Shown: positions 34,647-43,752 of the stretch, one piece after another
Layout: the number at the start of each line of letters is the position of its first letter
Numbering within the stretch: the stretch's first letter is position 1
Source: RPQJ01 sp963823535
GTDB lineage: Bacteria > Pseudomonadota > Gammaproteobacteria > Steroidobacterales > Steroidobacteraceae
Reading direction: 5' to 3'
NCBI GenBank assembly: GCA_963823535.1
Contig: CAWGLZ010000004.1
Coordinates: 496,001-560,000 of the forward strand
Length of the DNA stretch: 64,000 nt
The notes under the pieces: model-generated
Database searches by the model: none
What the model saw: the letters and a program-made list of their open reading frames with translations, nothing else
What the model was told of the DNA's origin: nothing
Made by a program: the position numbers and the translations under genes

Positions 34647-35072
34647 ATGGCCGTCGAACGCACGCTGTCCATCGTCAAGCCCGATGGTGTCCGCAAGAAC
34701 GTCATTGGCGAGGTCTACCGCCGCTTCGAACGCGCGGGACTGCGGATCGTGGCCGCCCGGATGATGCGGCTGTCCCGGTCGCAGGCCGAGGGCTTCTACG
34801 CGGTGCACCGCGAGCGGCCGTTCTTCGGCGATCTCGTGGCATACATGACCTCCGGGCCGGTGATGGTGCAGGCGCTCGAGGGCGACGACGCCGTCGCCCG
34901 GCATCGCGAGATCATGGGTGCGACCGACCCGAAGAAGGCTGCGCCCGGCACCATCCGTGCCGATCTTGCGGAGAGCATCGAGCAGAACGTCGTGCACGGT
35001 TCGGACAGCCTCGAGAACGCGGCCCGCGAGATCGCGTATTTCTTCGCAGAGACGGAACTCTGCCCGCGCTGA
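34647..35072 (+). CDS. ndk: Nucleoside diphosphate kinase
   Basis: 141 residues, normal length. TLSIVKPDGVRKNVIGEVYR at the N-terminus and the phospho-accepting His in EQNVVHGSDSLENAAREI. It transfers the gamma-phosphate among NTPs and NDPs. It has its own probable promoter at 34503 and is followed 38 bp later by rlmN, the usual gammaproteobacterial neighbour. Confidence 0.97.
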   Translation: MAVERTLSIVKPDGVRKNVIGEVYRRFERAGLRIVAARMMRLSRSQAEGFYAVHRERPFFGDLVAYMTSGPVMVQALEGDDAVARHREIMGATDPKKAAPGTIRADLAESIEQNVVHGSDSLENAAREIAYFFAETELCPR

Positions 35073-35110
35073 ACCCGTAACTCCGTCCCCGGCGGCGGTC
35101 TGAACCGATC

Positions 35111-36226
35111 ATGGGCGAAATCTCGACAGCGAAGACCAACCTGCTCGGCCTGACGCGGGCCGGCATGGAGGAATTCGTCCTTGGCATGGGCGAGAAGCCG
35201 TTCCGTGCGCGCCAGCTCATGAAGTGGATCTATCGGCGCGCCGTGGGCGATTTCGACGCGATGACCGATCTCGGCAAGGACTTCCGGCAGCGCCTCGCGG
35301 CGGTCGCCGATATCCGCACGCCCGAGGTCGTCGTCGCGCAGTCGTCCGCGGACGGTACCCGCAAGTGGCTGCTCCGGCTCGAAAGCGGGCAGGCGATCGA
35401 GATGGTTTTCATCCCTGAGCCGGGGCGCGGCACGCTCTGCATCTCGAGCCAGGTCGGTTGCACCATGGACTGCACGTTCTGCTCCACGGCGCAGCAGGGC
35501 TTCAACCGCAACCTCGAGACGGCCGAGATCCTCGGTCAGGTGTGGCTTGCGAACCGGGAACTCGGCTATTCGCCCGACGGCGACCGCGTGATCACCAACG
35601 TCGTCTTCATGGGCATGGGCGAGCCGCTGGCCAACTACCGCAACGTCGTGCCGGCCGCCGAGGTCATGATGGACGACCTGGGGCTCGACCTGTCGCGACG
35701 CCGGGTGACGATCAGCACGTCCGGCCTGGTTCCGCAGATGATCCGCATCGCTGAGGAGACCAACGTCGCACTGGCCGTGTCGCTGCACGCGCCGAACGAC
35801 GCGTTGCGCAGCGAACTGGTCCCGATCAACCGCAGGCACCCGATCGCGGACCTGCTCGACGCCTGCTGGCACTACGTCGAACGGCAGAACGCGCGCAGCG
35901 TGACCTTCGAGTATGTGATGCTTGACGGCGTCAACGACCGGCCGCAGCACGCGCGTGAACTGGCCGGTCTGCTGCACGGGCGGCCCGCCAAGGTGAACCT
36001 GATCCCGTTCAATGCTTTTCCGGGCACCCGGTACCGACGTTCGACCGAGGAGGCCATCGTGCGCTTTCGGGACTTGCTGATCAGGGGTGGCGTGATCGCC
36101 ACCATCCGCCGCACGCGCGGCGACGATATCGACGCCGCCTGCGGCCAGCTGGTGGGCCGCGTCAACGACCGGACGACGAACCGCCTCGGACAGCGGCTGA
36201 TCCCGCTGTCGGTGGTCCGGACATGA
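35111..36226 (+). CDS. rlmN: Dual-specificity 23S rRNA / tRNA adenine-C2 methyltransferase RlmN
   Basis: 371 residues, radical SAM enzyme methylating A2503 of 23S rRNA and A37 of some tRNAs. N-terminal FRARQLMKWIYRR, the radical-SAM cysteines in VGCTMDCTFCSTAQQGF (C-x3-C-x2-C), FMGMGEPLANY, STSGLVPQMIRIAEE and a C-terminal IRRTRGDDIDAACGQL with the methyl-carrying Cys. Its stop overlaps the pilW start (ATGA), starting a run of 4-bp overlaps. Confidence 0.97.
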   Translation: MGEISTAKTNLLGLTRAGMEEFVLGMGEKPFRARQLMKWIYRRAVGDFDAMTDLGKDFRQRLAAVADIRTPEVVVAQSSADGTRKWLLRLESGQAIEMVFIPEPGRGTLCISSQVGCTMDCTFCSTAQQGFNRNLETAEILGQVWLANRELGYSPDGDRVITNVVFMGMGEPLANYRNVVPAAEVMMDDLGLDLSRRRVTISTSGLVPQMIRIAEETNVALAVSLHAPNDALRSELVPINRRHPIADLLDACWHYVERQNARSVTFEYVMLDGVNDRPQHARELAGLLHGRPAKVNLIPFNAFPGTRYRRSTEEAIVRFRDLLIRGGVIATIRRTRGDDIDAACGQLVGRVNDRTTNRLGQRLIPLSVVRT

Positions 36227-36984
36227 GGCGGGTCGCGGCGGGCGCCCTGCTGTGGCTGGGTGTCGTTGCGGCGATCCTTCCGGCATCTGCCGAGAAGAGC
36301 GTCGATCCCAAGCAGGCCGCGCAGGTCAACGCCCAGCTCGCGCTTACCTACCTGCAGCAGGGCAATCTGCAGGCGGCGCGTGAAAAGGCCGACAAGGCGC
36401 TCAAGCAGAATCCGCGCACCGCGGACACGCAGATGGCCGCTGGGTTCGTCTACGACCGGCTCGGCGAGGACAAGAAGGCGAAACAGCACTTCGAGCAGGC
36501 AGTGAAGCTCGGCGGCAAGGACAACCCCGACATCCTGAACAACGCCGCGGTCTTCCAGTGTCGCAAGGGGGACCGCAAGCAGGGTGTCGAGTATTTCCTG
36601 CAGGCGGCCGCCAGCCCCCTGTACCGCACGCCGGAGGTCGCCTATGCGAACGCCGGGTACTGCGCCCGCTCGGACGGACGGCCGGCGGACGCCGAGGAGT
36701 ACTTCCGCCGCGCACTCGCCATCAAGCCGAACATGCCGGCCCCACTGTACGAGCTGGCTGACCTGTCGCTCGAGATCGGTAATCCGCTGCAGGCGCGTGC
36801 GTTCCTGCAGCGCTACAACGCCGCGATGACGGCCTCGGCCGCCTCGCTGTTGCTTGGCTACCGCATCGAGACCGCGCTCGGGGAGTCGGCCGCCGCGGCG
36901 GAGTATGCACGGCGGCTGCACACGGACTTCGCGGGCTCGGCGGAGTCCGTACAACTGCGCGACGCGGAGCGCCAGGCACAGTGA
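36223..36984 (+). CDS. pilW: Type IV pilus biogenesis TPR protein PilW/PilF
   Basis: 253 residues with a signal peptide (MRRVAAGALLWLGVVAAILP, then ASA) and about five TPR units (QLALTYLQQGNLQAAREKAD, ADTQMAAGFVYDRLGEDKKA, PEVAYANAGYCARSDGRPAD). PilW/PilF is an outer-membrane pilotin that assembles the PilQ secretin. Relatives are usually lipoproteins; no clear lipobox Cys is seen at the cleavage site here, so lipidation is doubtful. Overlaps rlmN and rodZ by 4 bp each; the position is conserved. Confidence 0.87.
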   Translation: MRRVAAGALLWLGVVAAILPASAEKSVDPKQAAQVNAQLALTYLQQGNLQAAREKADKALKQNPRTADTQMAAGFVYDRLGEDKKAKQHFEQAVKLGGKDNPDILNNAAVFQCRKGDRKQGVEYFLQAAASPLYRTPEVAYANAGYCARSDGRPADAEEYFRRALAIKPNMPAPLYELADLSLEIGNPLQARAFLQRYNAAMTASAASLLLGYRIETALGESAAAAEYARRLHTDFAGSAESVQLRDAERQAQ

Positions 36985-37847
36985 GAGGCAACACGGCAGC
37001 CGATCAGGAACCGGCGGAGGGACCGGGCTCGAGCCTGCGTCGTGCCCGCGAGGCGCGCGGCCTGACGGAGCAGCAGGCGGCCGAGCAGATCAATCTCGAC
37101 GTCGGCGTGCTGGCCGCGCTGGAGAATGACGACTACGCCGCACTCGGCGCTCCCGTGTTCGCGAGGGGGCATCTGCGCCGCTATGGCGCGTATCTCGGCC
37201 TCGACGAGGGCGAGTTGCTCGGTACCTACGAGCGCTCCAGTGTGCGTGCGCAGCCGCCCACCCTGGTGCCGCGCGCGCGCATCGAGATGGCGCCCGTGCG
37301 GGGCCGACCGAAGTGGCCATGGGTGCTCGGTGGCGCCGTGCTCTTCTTGCTCGCGGCGGGCCTGGTCGCCTATGTGTCCGAGTACGGCCTGACGATTCCC
37401 GGTTTGACCACGGACCGATCCGCCGGCGTCTCCGTCCCGGAGACGAGCCCGGAGGCCGCCGGTTCGGCGACCGTGGACGCCGGGACGGTCGCCGCCGGGA
37501 CGACTGCCGTTGAGACGACGGCCCCGGGCGTCGCCGCCTCCGGAGCCGGGGCAACGGACGGCGTGGTGCCGCCGCCGGTGCCGGCCGGACACGTGAGCGT
37601 CAGCATCCGCTTTGCCGCCGACTCGTGGACGGAGATCTACGACGGCTCCGGTCAGGCCGTGCTCTACGATCTCGGGCAGGCGGGCACGCAACGGGTGATC
37701 GCGGCGGCCGCACCGCTCAGCGTCACCTTCGGCAACGCGCCCGCGGTCTCGATGGTCGTCAATGGTCGCCCGACCGCTATGCCGCCCGTGCCGCCCGGGC
37801 AGACGGTCGCGCGATTCACGATCGAAGCCGACGGGACCGTTCGCTGA
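36981..37847 (+). CDS. rodZ: Cytoskeletal cell-shape protein RodZ-like
   Basis: 288 residues. An N-terminal Cro-type helix-turn-helix (LRRAREARGLTEQQAAEQIN ... FARGHLRRYGAYLGLDEGEL), one transmembrane helix (WPWVLGGAVLFLLAAGLVAY, about residues 112-131), a low-complexity Thr/Ala/Gly linker and a C-terminal periplasmic beta domain (VSIRFAADSWTEIYDGSGQA, DUF4115 type). RodZ binds MreB and couples it to the cell-wall elongasome. Start GTG 36981 overlaps pilW. In most relatives ispG follows; here hisS comes next after 22 bp. Confidence 0.9.
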   Translation: MRGNTAADQEPAEGPGSSLRRAREARGLTEQQAAEQINLDVGVLAALENDDYAALGAPVFARGHLRRYGAYLGLDEGELLGTYERSSVRAQPPTLVPRARIEMAPVRGRPKWPWVLGGAVLFLLAAGLVAYVSEYGLTIPGLTTDRSAGVSVPETSPEAAGSATVDAGTVAAGTTAVETTAPGVAASGAGATDGVVPPPVPAGHVSVSIRFAADSWTEIYDGSGQAVLYDLGQAGTQRVIAAAAPLSVTFGNAPAVSMVVNGRPTAMPPVPPGQTVARFTIEADGTVR

Positions 37848-37869
37848 GCCGGCGGCGGGCAGAAACACG

Positions 37870-39162
37870 ATGAGCGAAACCATCCAGGCCGTACGCGGCA
37901 TGAACGACGTGTTGCCGGACGAATCTGCCGCCTGGCAGACACTCGAGCGCGTCGCGCGCGAAACGTTCATCGAGTACGGGTATCGCGAGATCCGGCTCCC
38001 CCTGCTCGAGCGCACGGAGCTCTTCAAGCGGTCGATCGGTGAGTACACGGATATCGTCGAGAAGGAGATGTACACGTTCGACGATCGCGGCGGCGACTCC
38101 CTGACGCTGAGGCCGGAGGCGACGGCGGGCATCGTCCGCGCGTGCATCGGCAACGGCCTGCTGCACAACCAGCGCCAGAAGCTGTGGTGCACCGGACCGA
38201 TGTTTCGCTACGAGCGTCCGCAGAAGGGTCGCTATCGCCAATTCCACCAGATCGACGTCGAGGCCCTCGGCTTCCCCGGTCCGGACGTGGATGCGGAACT
38301 CATCATGATGTCCGCGAGAATCTGGCGGCGGCTCGGGCTCTCCGGGCTGTCGCTCAACATCAATTCGCTCGGTACCCCGGATTCCCGCAGGACCTACCGT
38401 GGCAAGCTCGTCGAGTACTTCCGGGACCATGCGTCGGTGCTCGACGAGGACAGCCGCCGGCGGCTGGACGGCAACCCGATGCGCATCCTCGACAGCAAGA
38501 ACCCGGCGATGCGCGAGATCGTCGCGGGTGCCCCGCTGATCACGGACCACCTCGATCCGGAGTCCGCCGGACATTTCGACGAACTGCGCCGGCAGCTCGA
38601 CGCCGTCGGCGTGCGCTACGAGGTCAATCCCCGGCTGGTCCGTGGCCTCGACTACTACACGCGCACGGTGTTCGAGTGGATCACGACCGACCTGGGCGCG
38701 CAGGACGCGGTATGCTCTGGCGGCCGCTACGACGGCCTGGTCGGGCAGCTCGGCGGCGCGCCGGCACCGGCGATCGGCTGGGCGCTCGGCGAGGAGCGCG
38801 TCGTCGAACTGATGCGACTGCAGGGGCAGGCGGCCGACGAGTCCGCCCCCCACGTCTACCTCGCGCTGGCCGGCGCGGCGGCGGAATCGGCGGGCCTGGC
38901 GCTCGCGGAGTCGCTGCGCGAGGCGGTGCGCGGCCTCAGGATCGAGACGAATTGCGGCGGGGGCAGTTTCAAGTCGCAGCTGAAGCGGGCCGATCGAAGC
39001 GGTGCGCGCTACGCGATCATCCTGGGCGATGACGAAGTCGCCCGGCAGGTGGCGACGCTCAAGCCCTTGCGCGAGGCGGTTGAGCAGCGGCAGGTGCCTC
39101 TCGACGGGCTCGCCGGCGAAATGAAGCGCGTCGTGGCGACGAGCGGCGGCGTGCAGGATTGA
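37870..39162 (+). CDS. hisS: Histidyl-tRNA synthetase
   Basis: 430 residues, class II synthetase. N-terminal AVRGMNDVLPDESAAWQTLE, motif 2 FRYERPQKGRYRQFHQID, histidine-binding LVRGLDYYTRTVFEW, motif 3 IGWALGEERVVELM and a C-terminal anticodon domain (FKSQLKRADRSGARYAIILG). ATG 37870 matches the family start. Part of the rlmN-pilW-rodZ-hisS-yfgM-bamB-der run. Confidence 0.98.
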   Translation: MSETIQAVRGMNDVLPDESAAWQTLERVARETFIEYGYREIRLPLLERTELFKRSIGEYTDIVEKEMYTFDDRGGDSLTLRPEATAGIVRACIGNGLLHNQRQKLWCTGPMFRYERPQKGRYRQFHQIDVEALGFPGPDVDAELIMMSARIWRRLGLSGLSLNINSLGTPDSRRTYRGKLVEYFRDHASVLDEDSRRRLDGNPMRILDSKNPAMREIVAGAPLITDHLDPESAGHFDELRRQLDAVGVRYEVNPRLVRGLDYYTRTVFEWITTDLGAQDAVCSGGRYDGLVGQLGGAPAPAIGWALGEERVVELMRLQGQAADESAPHVYLALAGAAAESAGLALAESLREAVRGLRIETNCGGGSFKSQLKRADRSGARYAIILGDDEVARQVATLKPLREAVEQRQVPLDGLAGEMKRVVATSGGVQD

Positions 39163-39193
39163 CACAGTACGCCGGGCGCATGTGCGCCGCGGC

Positions 39194-39886
39194 ATGACGG
39201 AGTTTCAAGACGTGGAAGACTTGACCGACAACGAACGCGAAGAGCAGCTGCGCCGATGGTGGAGCGATAACTGGGCCTGGATCATCGGCGGGGTCGCGCT
39301 CGGGCTCGCGCTGCTCGCGGGCTGGCAGTACTGGCAGCGCTATCAGGTCCAGGCCACCGAGAAGACCGCGAGCAGCTATCGCGCGGTCCTCGACTCGCTC
39401 GGGCGCAGTCAGCGGGAAGAGGCCGCCAAGCGGGCGGACGAGCTGCGCGCGGTCAGCCCCGACTCCCCGTACGCGGATCAGGCAGACCTGGCGCTGGCAC
39501 GGGCGGCGGTCGAAGCCCGCGAGTTCGACGACGCTGCGAGCCGCTTGAAGCGGGTGGTTGACGGCTCCGTAGACGTCGAACTGCGCCGTGTCGCGCAGGC
39601 CCGGCTCGCGCGCGTACTGATCGAGCAGGGCAAGCACGATGAAGCCCTTGCGCTGCTCGACCCGGGACAGGCCGGCGCGTTCGCGCCGCTGTCCCATGAG
39701 ATCCGCGGCGACGCGTACGCCGCCAAGGGTGACGCGGCCGCAGCGCGCAGCGAGTACGAGGCGGCGCTGGCGTCCGACGAAGAATCGGGTCTCGACCGGG
39801 CCTTCGTCGAACTGAAGCGCGACGCGCAGGCCGGACTGGCCGGGAGCCCGCCGGAGCCGACCGCCGTCGAGGTGCCCGCGCAATGA
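39194..39886 (+). CDS. yfgM: Membrane-anchored periplasmic chaperone YfgM
   Basis: 230 residues. A cytoplasmic N-terminus (MTEFQDVEDLTDNEREEQLR), one transmembrane helix (WIIGGVALGLALLAGWQYWQ) and a periplasmic TPR-like domain. YfgM partners with PpiD at SecYEG and links to outer-membrane biogenesis. ATG 39194 is preferred to the upstream GTG at 39182. Overlaps bamB by 4 bp. Confidence 0.92.
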   Translation: MTEFQDVEDLTDNEREEQLRRWWSDNWAWIIGGVALGLALLAGWQYWQRYQVQATEKTASSYRAVLDSLGRSQREEAAKRADELRAVSPDSPYADQADLALARAAVEAREFDDAASRLKRVVDGSVDVELRRVAQARLARVLIEQGKHDEALALLDPGQAGAFAPLSHEIRGDAYAAKGDAAAARSEYEAALASDEESGLDRAFVELKRDAQAGLAGSPPEPTAVEVPAQ

Positions 39887-41037
39887 GATCCGCTGGCACG
39901 CTCGTCGTGCTCGCGGCGTGCGCGTTGCTCGCTGCCTGCGACAAGGACACGGTCGTCGACCCTCCGGCCGAGCTGGTCGACATCAAGTCGGTGCTGCCCG
40001 TGGACAAGTTGTGGTCCACCGGGGTCGGCGGCGGTGGCGAAGCCCTGCGGCTCGCGCTCGGCCTCGCCCATGAGGAGGACGTGCTTTACGCGGCCGCGCG
40101 CGACGGCAAGGTGCGCGCGATCGACGCTGCCAACGGCCGTACGCGATGGCAGACGGACACCAAACTCGAGCTGTCTGCGGGGCCTGGCGCCGGGAACGGT
40201 CTCGTCGTCGTCGGCACGAACGACGGCGAGGTCTTGGCGCTGGATGCCGAGGCCGGCACGGTGCGCTGGACGGCCCGGGTGAGCGGCGAGATCCTTGCGG
40301 CACCCCTGGTTGCCGGCGATCGCGTAGTCGTTCGGAGCGTCGACGGACGCATGCGGGCACTGCTGGCCAGCGACGGCAGCGAGGCCTGGATGGTCGAGGA
40401 CATCGTGCCGCGGCTCTCGCTGCGCGGCACGGCGCCGCCGGTGCTCGCGGGCAGCACGGTGATCTGCGGATTCGACTCGGGCAAGGTCATGGCCGTGAAT
40501 CTCGAGAGCGGCGAGATCCTCTGGCAGGCTCAGGTCAGCACGCCGAAAGGACGCTCGGAACTGGAACGACTGGCCGACGTGGATGCCGCCGTGCAGGTCG
40601 ACGGCGGCGACGTGTACGCCGTCGGGTACCAGGGTCGTGCCGCGATGATTGCGCTCGACAGCGGCCAGATCTGGTGGGCTCGCGACCTCTCGAGCTACCG
40701 TGGTCTGGCCCTCGACGACGCGAACCTCTACGTGGCCACGTCGGAGGGCGACGTCGTGGCGCTGCGCCGCCGTGATGCCAGCATTCTCTGGACCCAGCAG
40801 GGCCTCAAGCGTCGATGGCTCAGCACGCCCGCCGTCGTGGGTCCGGCCGTGATGGTCGGGGACTTCGACGGCTACCTGCACTGGCTCGATCGGGAGAGCG
40901 GTACCTTCGTCGCGCGCGAGCGCCCCGGGCGGGACCGCATCAGCGTCGCGCCGCTGGTGGTCGGCGACCGTGTATTCGTCATCGACGACGGTGGCGAGAT
41001 CGTTGCCTACCGCAGCGGGGACGCTGCCGGGCGCTGA
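39883..41037 (+). CDS. bamB: Outer-membrane assembly lipoprotein BamB
   Basis: 384 residues. A lipoprotein signal ending LLAACDKD and an eight-bladed PQQ-like propeller with repeated motifs such as VRAIDAANGRTRWQTDTKLE, VLALDAEAGTVRWTARVSGE and VMAVNLESGEILWQAQVSTP. A BAM complex subunit that binds BamA. der starts 2 bp downstream, the universal neighbour. Confidence 0.96.
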   Translation: MRSAGTLVVLAACALLAACDKDTVVDPPAELVDIKSVLPVDKLWSTGVGGGGEALRLALGLAHEEDVLYAAARDGKVRAIDAANGRTRWQTDTKLELSAGPGAGNGLVVVGTNDGEVLALDAEAGTVRWTARVSGEILAAPLVAGDRVVVRSVDGRMRALLASDGSEAWMVEDIVPRLSLRGTAPPVLAGSTVICGFDSGKVMAVNLESGEILWQAQVSTPKGRSELERLADVDAAVQVDGGDVYAVGYQGRAAMIALDSGQIWWARDLSSYRGLALDDANLYVATSEGDVVALRRRDASILWTQQGLKRRWLSTPAVVGPAVMVGDFDGYLHWLDRESGTFVARERPGRDRISVAPLVVGDRVFVIDDGGEIVAYRSGDAAGR

Positions 41038-41039
41038 CC

Positions 41040-42440
41040 GTGCTACCCGTCATTGCCCTCGTCGGGCGTCCGAATGTCGGCAAGTCCACGCTGTTCAACG
41101 TGCTCACGAGGACGCGCGATGCTCTGGTCGCCGACGTCCCTGGGCTGACGCGCGACCGCAAGTACGGCTACGCCCGCATCGGACCGCGCGAGTGCGTGGT
41201 CGTCGATACCGGTGGCCTGGTCGAGTCGGTCGTGGGCATCGAGCGCCTCATGGCGGAACAGACGCTCAAGGCGGTCGAGGAAGCCGACTGCGTGCTGCTG
41301 ATCGTCGATGCGCGTGAGGGTTGCACGCCGTCCGACCTGCACGTCGCGGGCATCCTGCGCCGCAGCGGCAAGTCCGTCGTGGTCGCGGCGAACAAGGCCG
41401 AGGCTCTCGATCCCGACGTCGCCGCGACCGACTTCCACCAGCTCGGCTTCGGCGAGCCGCTGGCGATTTCGGCCTCGCACGCGTCGGGTGTCGTGTCGCT
41501 CATGGAGCGGGCGCTGGAGGGGCTGCCGGAGCTGGCGGCCGACGAGGCCGGCGGCGTCGACGGGGAGGAAATCCGCGTCGCCGTGGTCGGACGACCGAAC
41601 GTCGGCAAGTCGACGTTGATCAATCGGCTGCTCGGTGACGAGCGGATGATCACCTTCGACGAGCCCGGCACGACGCGGGACACGGTGCGCGTTCCGTTCG
41701 AACGCGACGGCCAGCGCTACACGCTGATCGACACGGCCGGGGTCCGGCGCCGCGCCCGCGTCAGCGAGGCGATCGAGAAGTTCAGCATCGTCAAGACCCT
41801 GCAGGCAATCGAGGACGCGAACGTCGTGATCGGGGTGCTCGATGCCCATGACACCGTCGCCGAGCAGGATGCAAGCCTGCTCGGGCTGATCGTCGAGCGC
41901 GGCCGGGCACTGGTGATCGCTGTCAACAAGTGGGACGGCATCCCGCAGGACCAGCGGGTCGCCATCCGCGCTGGCCTGGACCTGCGCCTCGACTTCCTGA
42001 CCTTCGCGCCGGTGCATTTCATCTCCGCCCGGCACGGCACAGGGGTGGGCGAGCTGATGTCGTCCGTGCGCTCCGCGTACCGCGCCGCCATGCGGGAACT
42101 GCCGACCAAGGACCTGACGCGCGCGCTCGAGCAGGCGGTTGCGATGCACCAGCCGCCGCTGGTGCGGGGCCGGCGCATCAAGCTGCGCTATGCCCACCAG
42201 GGCGGGCGCAATCCCCCCATCGTGGTCATCCACGGCAACCAGACGCAGCACGTCCCGGATGCCTACCGGCGCTACCTCGAGAACTACTTCCGCAAGGCGT
42301 TCCGGCTGACGGGCACGCCCATGCGGATCGAATTCCGCACCGATGCGAACCCCTTTGCCGGGCGCCGCAACGAGTTGACGCCGCGCCAGGTGCGCAAACG
42401 CCAGCGGCTCATCCGTCGCTCCAAGGGCGGCAAGCGCTGA
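41040..42440 (+). CDS. der: Ribosome biogenesis GTPase Der (EngA)
   Basis: 466 residues with two G domains: G1 motifs GRPNVGKSTLFNVLTR near residue 8 and GRPNVGKSTLINRLLG near 185, DTGG and DTAG (G3), NKAE and NKWD (G4), and a C-terminal KH-like domain (IVVIHGNQTQHVPDAYRRYL). Needed for 50S assembly. Start GTG 41040, read as the start because LPVIALVGRPNVGKST follows immediately. Confidence 0.98.
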   Translation: MLPVIALVGRPNVGKSTLFNVLTRTRDALVADVPGLTRDRKYGYARIGPRECVVVDTGGLVESVVGIERLMAEQTLKAVEEADCVLLIVDAREGCTPSDLHVAGILRRSGKSVVVAANKAEALDPDVAATDFHQLGFGEPLAISASHASGVVSLMERALEGLPELAADEAGGVDGEEIRVAVVGRPNVGKSTLINRLLGDERMITFDEPGTTRDTVRVPFERDGQRYTLIDTAGVRRRARVSEAIEKFSIVKTLQAIEDANVVIGVLDAHDTVAEQDASLLGLIVERGRALVIAVNKWDGIPQDQRVAIRAGLDLRLDFLTFAPVHFISARHGTGVGELMSSVRSAYRAAMRELPTKDLTRALEQAVAMHQPPLVRGRRIKLRYAHQGGRNPPIVVIHGNQTQHVPDAYRRYLENYFRKAFRLTGTPMRIEFRTDANPFAGRRNELTPRQVRKRQRLIRRSKGGKR

Positions 42441-42540
42441 GCTCCGGGGTCGCCCGCGACGCTTTAATCTCATAACCTGCGCTTCTGACGCGCTATCCTC
42501 TCGACCTTGTTCCTCCGGGAGGGCGGCATAGACTGGCTGC

Positions 42541-43695
42541 ATGCTCATGGCTGTCGCACGTACGCCGTCGTTCGCTTCCCACGACCAGCCTGCGCGTCGC
42601 CTGGCGCGGCTGGACGGACCGCTGTCCCTGCGTCGCGGCGGGGTGATCGAGCAGCCGGTCGTCGCCTACGAGGCCTGGGGCTGCCCGAACGCGGCGCGCG
42701 ACAACACGGTGGTGATCTTCACCGGCCTGTCCCCGTCGGCCCACGCGTCGTCCTCCCCGCAGGATCCCAGGCCCGGCTGGTGGGAATCGATGATCGGCGA
42801 CGGACGGCCCATCGACACCCGCCGTTACTACGTCGTCTGTGTGAATTCGCTGGGAAGCCCGTTCGGATCGAGCGGGCCTGCGTCGATCGATCCGCGGACC
42901 GGGCGCGCCTACGGCACCAGCTTCCCGGAGATCGTGATCGAGGACATCGCGACCGCTGGTCGCGAGGCATTGCGCACGCTCGGTATCGAGCGCGTTGCCT
43001 CGGTGATCGGGCCGTCACTGGGCGGCATGACGGTGCTCGCCTACTGCGCGCTCTTCCCGGACGAGGTGGACAGCGTCGTCACCATTTCGGGCGCAGCTCA
43101 CGCCAGCCCGTTCGCGATCGCGCTGCGCTCGCTGCAGCGCGAAATGGTGCGCAGTGATCCCGCGTGGCGCGGTGGCAACTACGAGCCCGGCCGCGGACCG
43201 CGCCTGGGCATGCGCCTCGCCCGCAAGCTCGGCACCATCACCTATCGTTCGACGGAGGAGTGGAACCAGCGATTCGGCCGCCGGCGCGTGCCGGACACGG
43301 CGGGCCTGTCGGGGGACTTCAGACCCCAGTTCGAGGTCGAGTCGTACCTCGAGCACCAGGCGCTGCGTTTCGCGGATTCATTCGACGCCAATTCGTACCT
43401 CTACCTGTCCCGGGCGATGGACCAGTTCGACCTCGCGGATCACGGCGATGGTTCACTGGCCGCTGCGTTCGCCCGCTTCCGTACCCGGCATTCGCTGGTA
43501 CTCGGTGTCGAGACTGACATGCTGTTTCCGATCGAGCAGCAGCGCGAGATTGCCGACCACCTGCAGGCGGCAGGCGGGCACGTCGAGTTTCACGCGTTTC
43601 CGTCCCTGCAGGGACACGACGCGTTTCTCGTCGACCTGGATCGGTTCGAGCCGGCGATCCGGGGTTTCCTGGACGGGGCCGGGACGACCCGCTAG
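42541..43695 (+). CDS. MetX-family homoserine/serine O-acyltransferase
   Basis: 384 residues, alpha/beta-hydrolase-fold acyltransferase. Nucleophile Ser in VIGPSLGGMTVLAY, an oxyanion-region VVCVNSLGSPFGSSGPASID, and the C-terminal Asp/His (LGVETDMLFPIEQQ ... LQGHDAFLVD). MetX enzymes acylate homoserine for methionine synthesis. Several gammaproteobacterial members with the GLSPSAHASSS and GWWESMIGDGRPIDT type segments instead act as serine or homoserine O-succinyltransferases, so acyl donor and acceptor are open. It stands alone between der and the convergent M23 gene. Confidence 0.85.
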   Translation: MLMAVARTPSFASHDQPARRLARLDGPLSLRRGGVIEQPVVAYEAWGCPNAARDNTVVIFTGLSPSAHASSSPQDPRPGWWESMIGDGRPIDTRRYYVVCVNSLGSPFGSSGPASIDPRTGRAYGTSFPEIVIEDIATAGREALRTLGIERVASVIGPSLGGMTVLAYCALFPDEVDSVVTISGAAHASPFAIALRSLQREMVRSDPAWRGGNYEPGRGPRLGMRLARKLGTITYRSTEEWNQRFGRRRVPDTAGLSGDFRPQFEVESYLEHQALRFADSFDANSYLYLSRAMDQFDLADHGDGSLAAAFARFRTRHSLVLGVETDMLFPIEQQREIADHLQAAGGHVEFHAFPSLQGHDAFLVDLDRFEPAIRGFLDGAGTTR

Positions 43696-43752
43696 AGCCG
43701 TGCGACAACGCGCCGGCGCCAGGCCGCGCCGGGAGACGATCGCCCCGACCCG

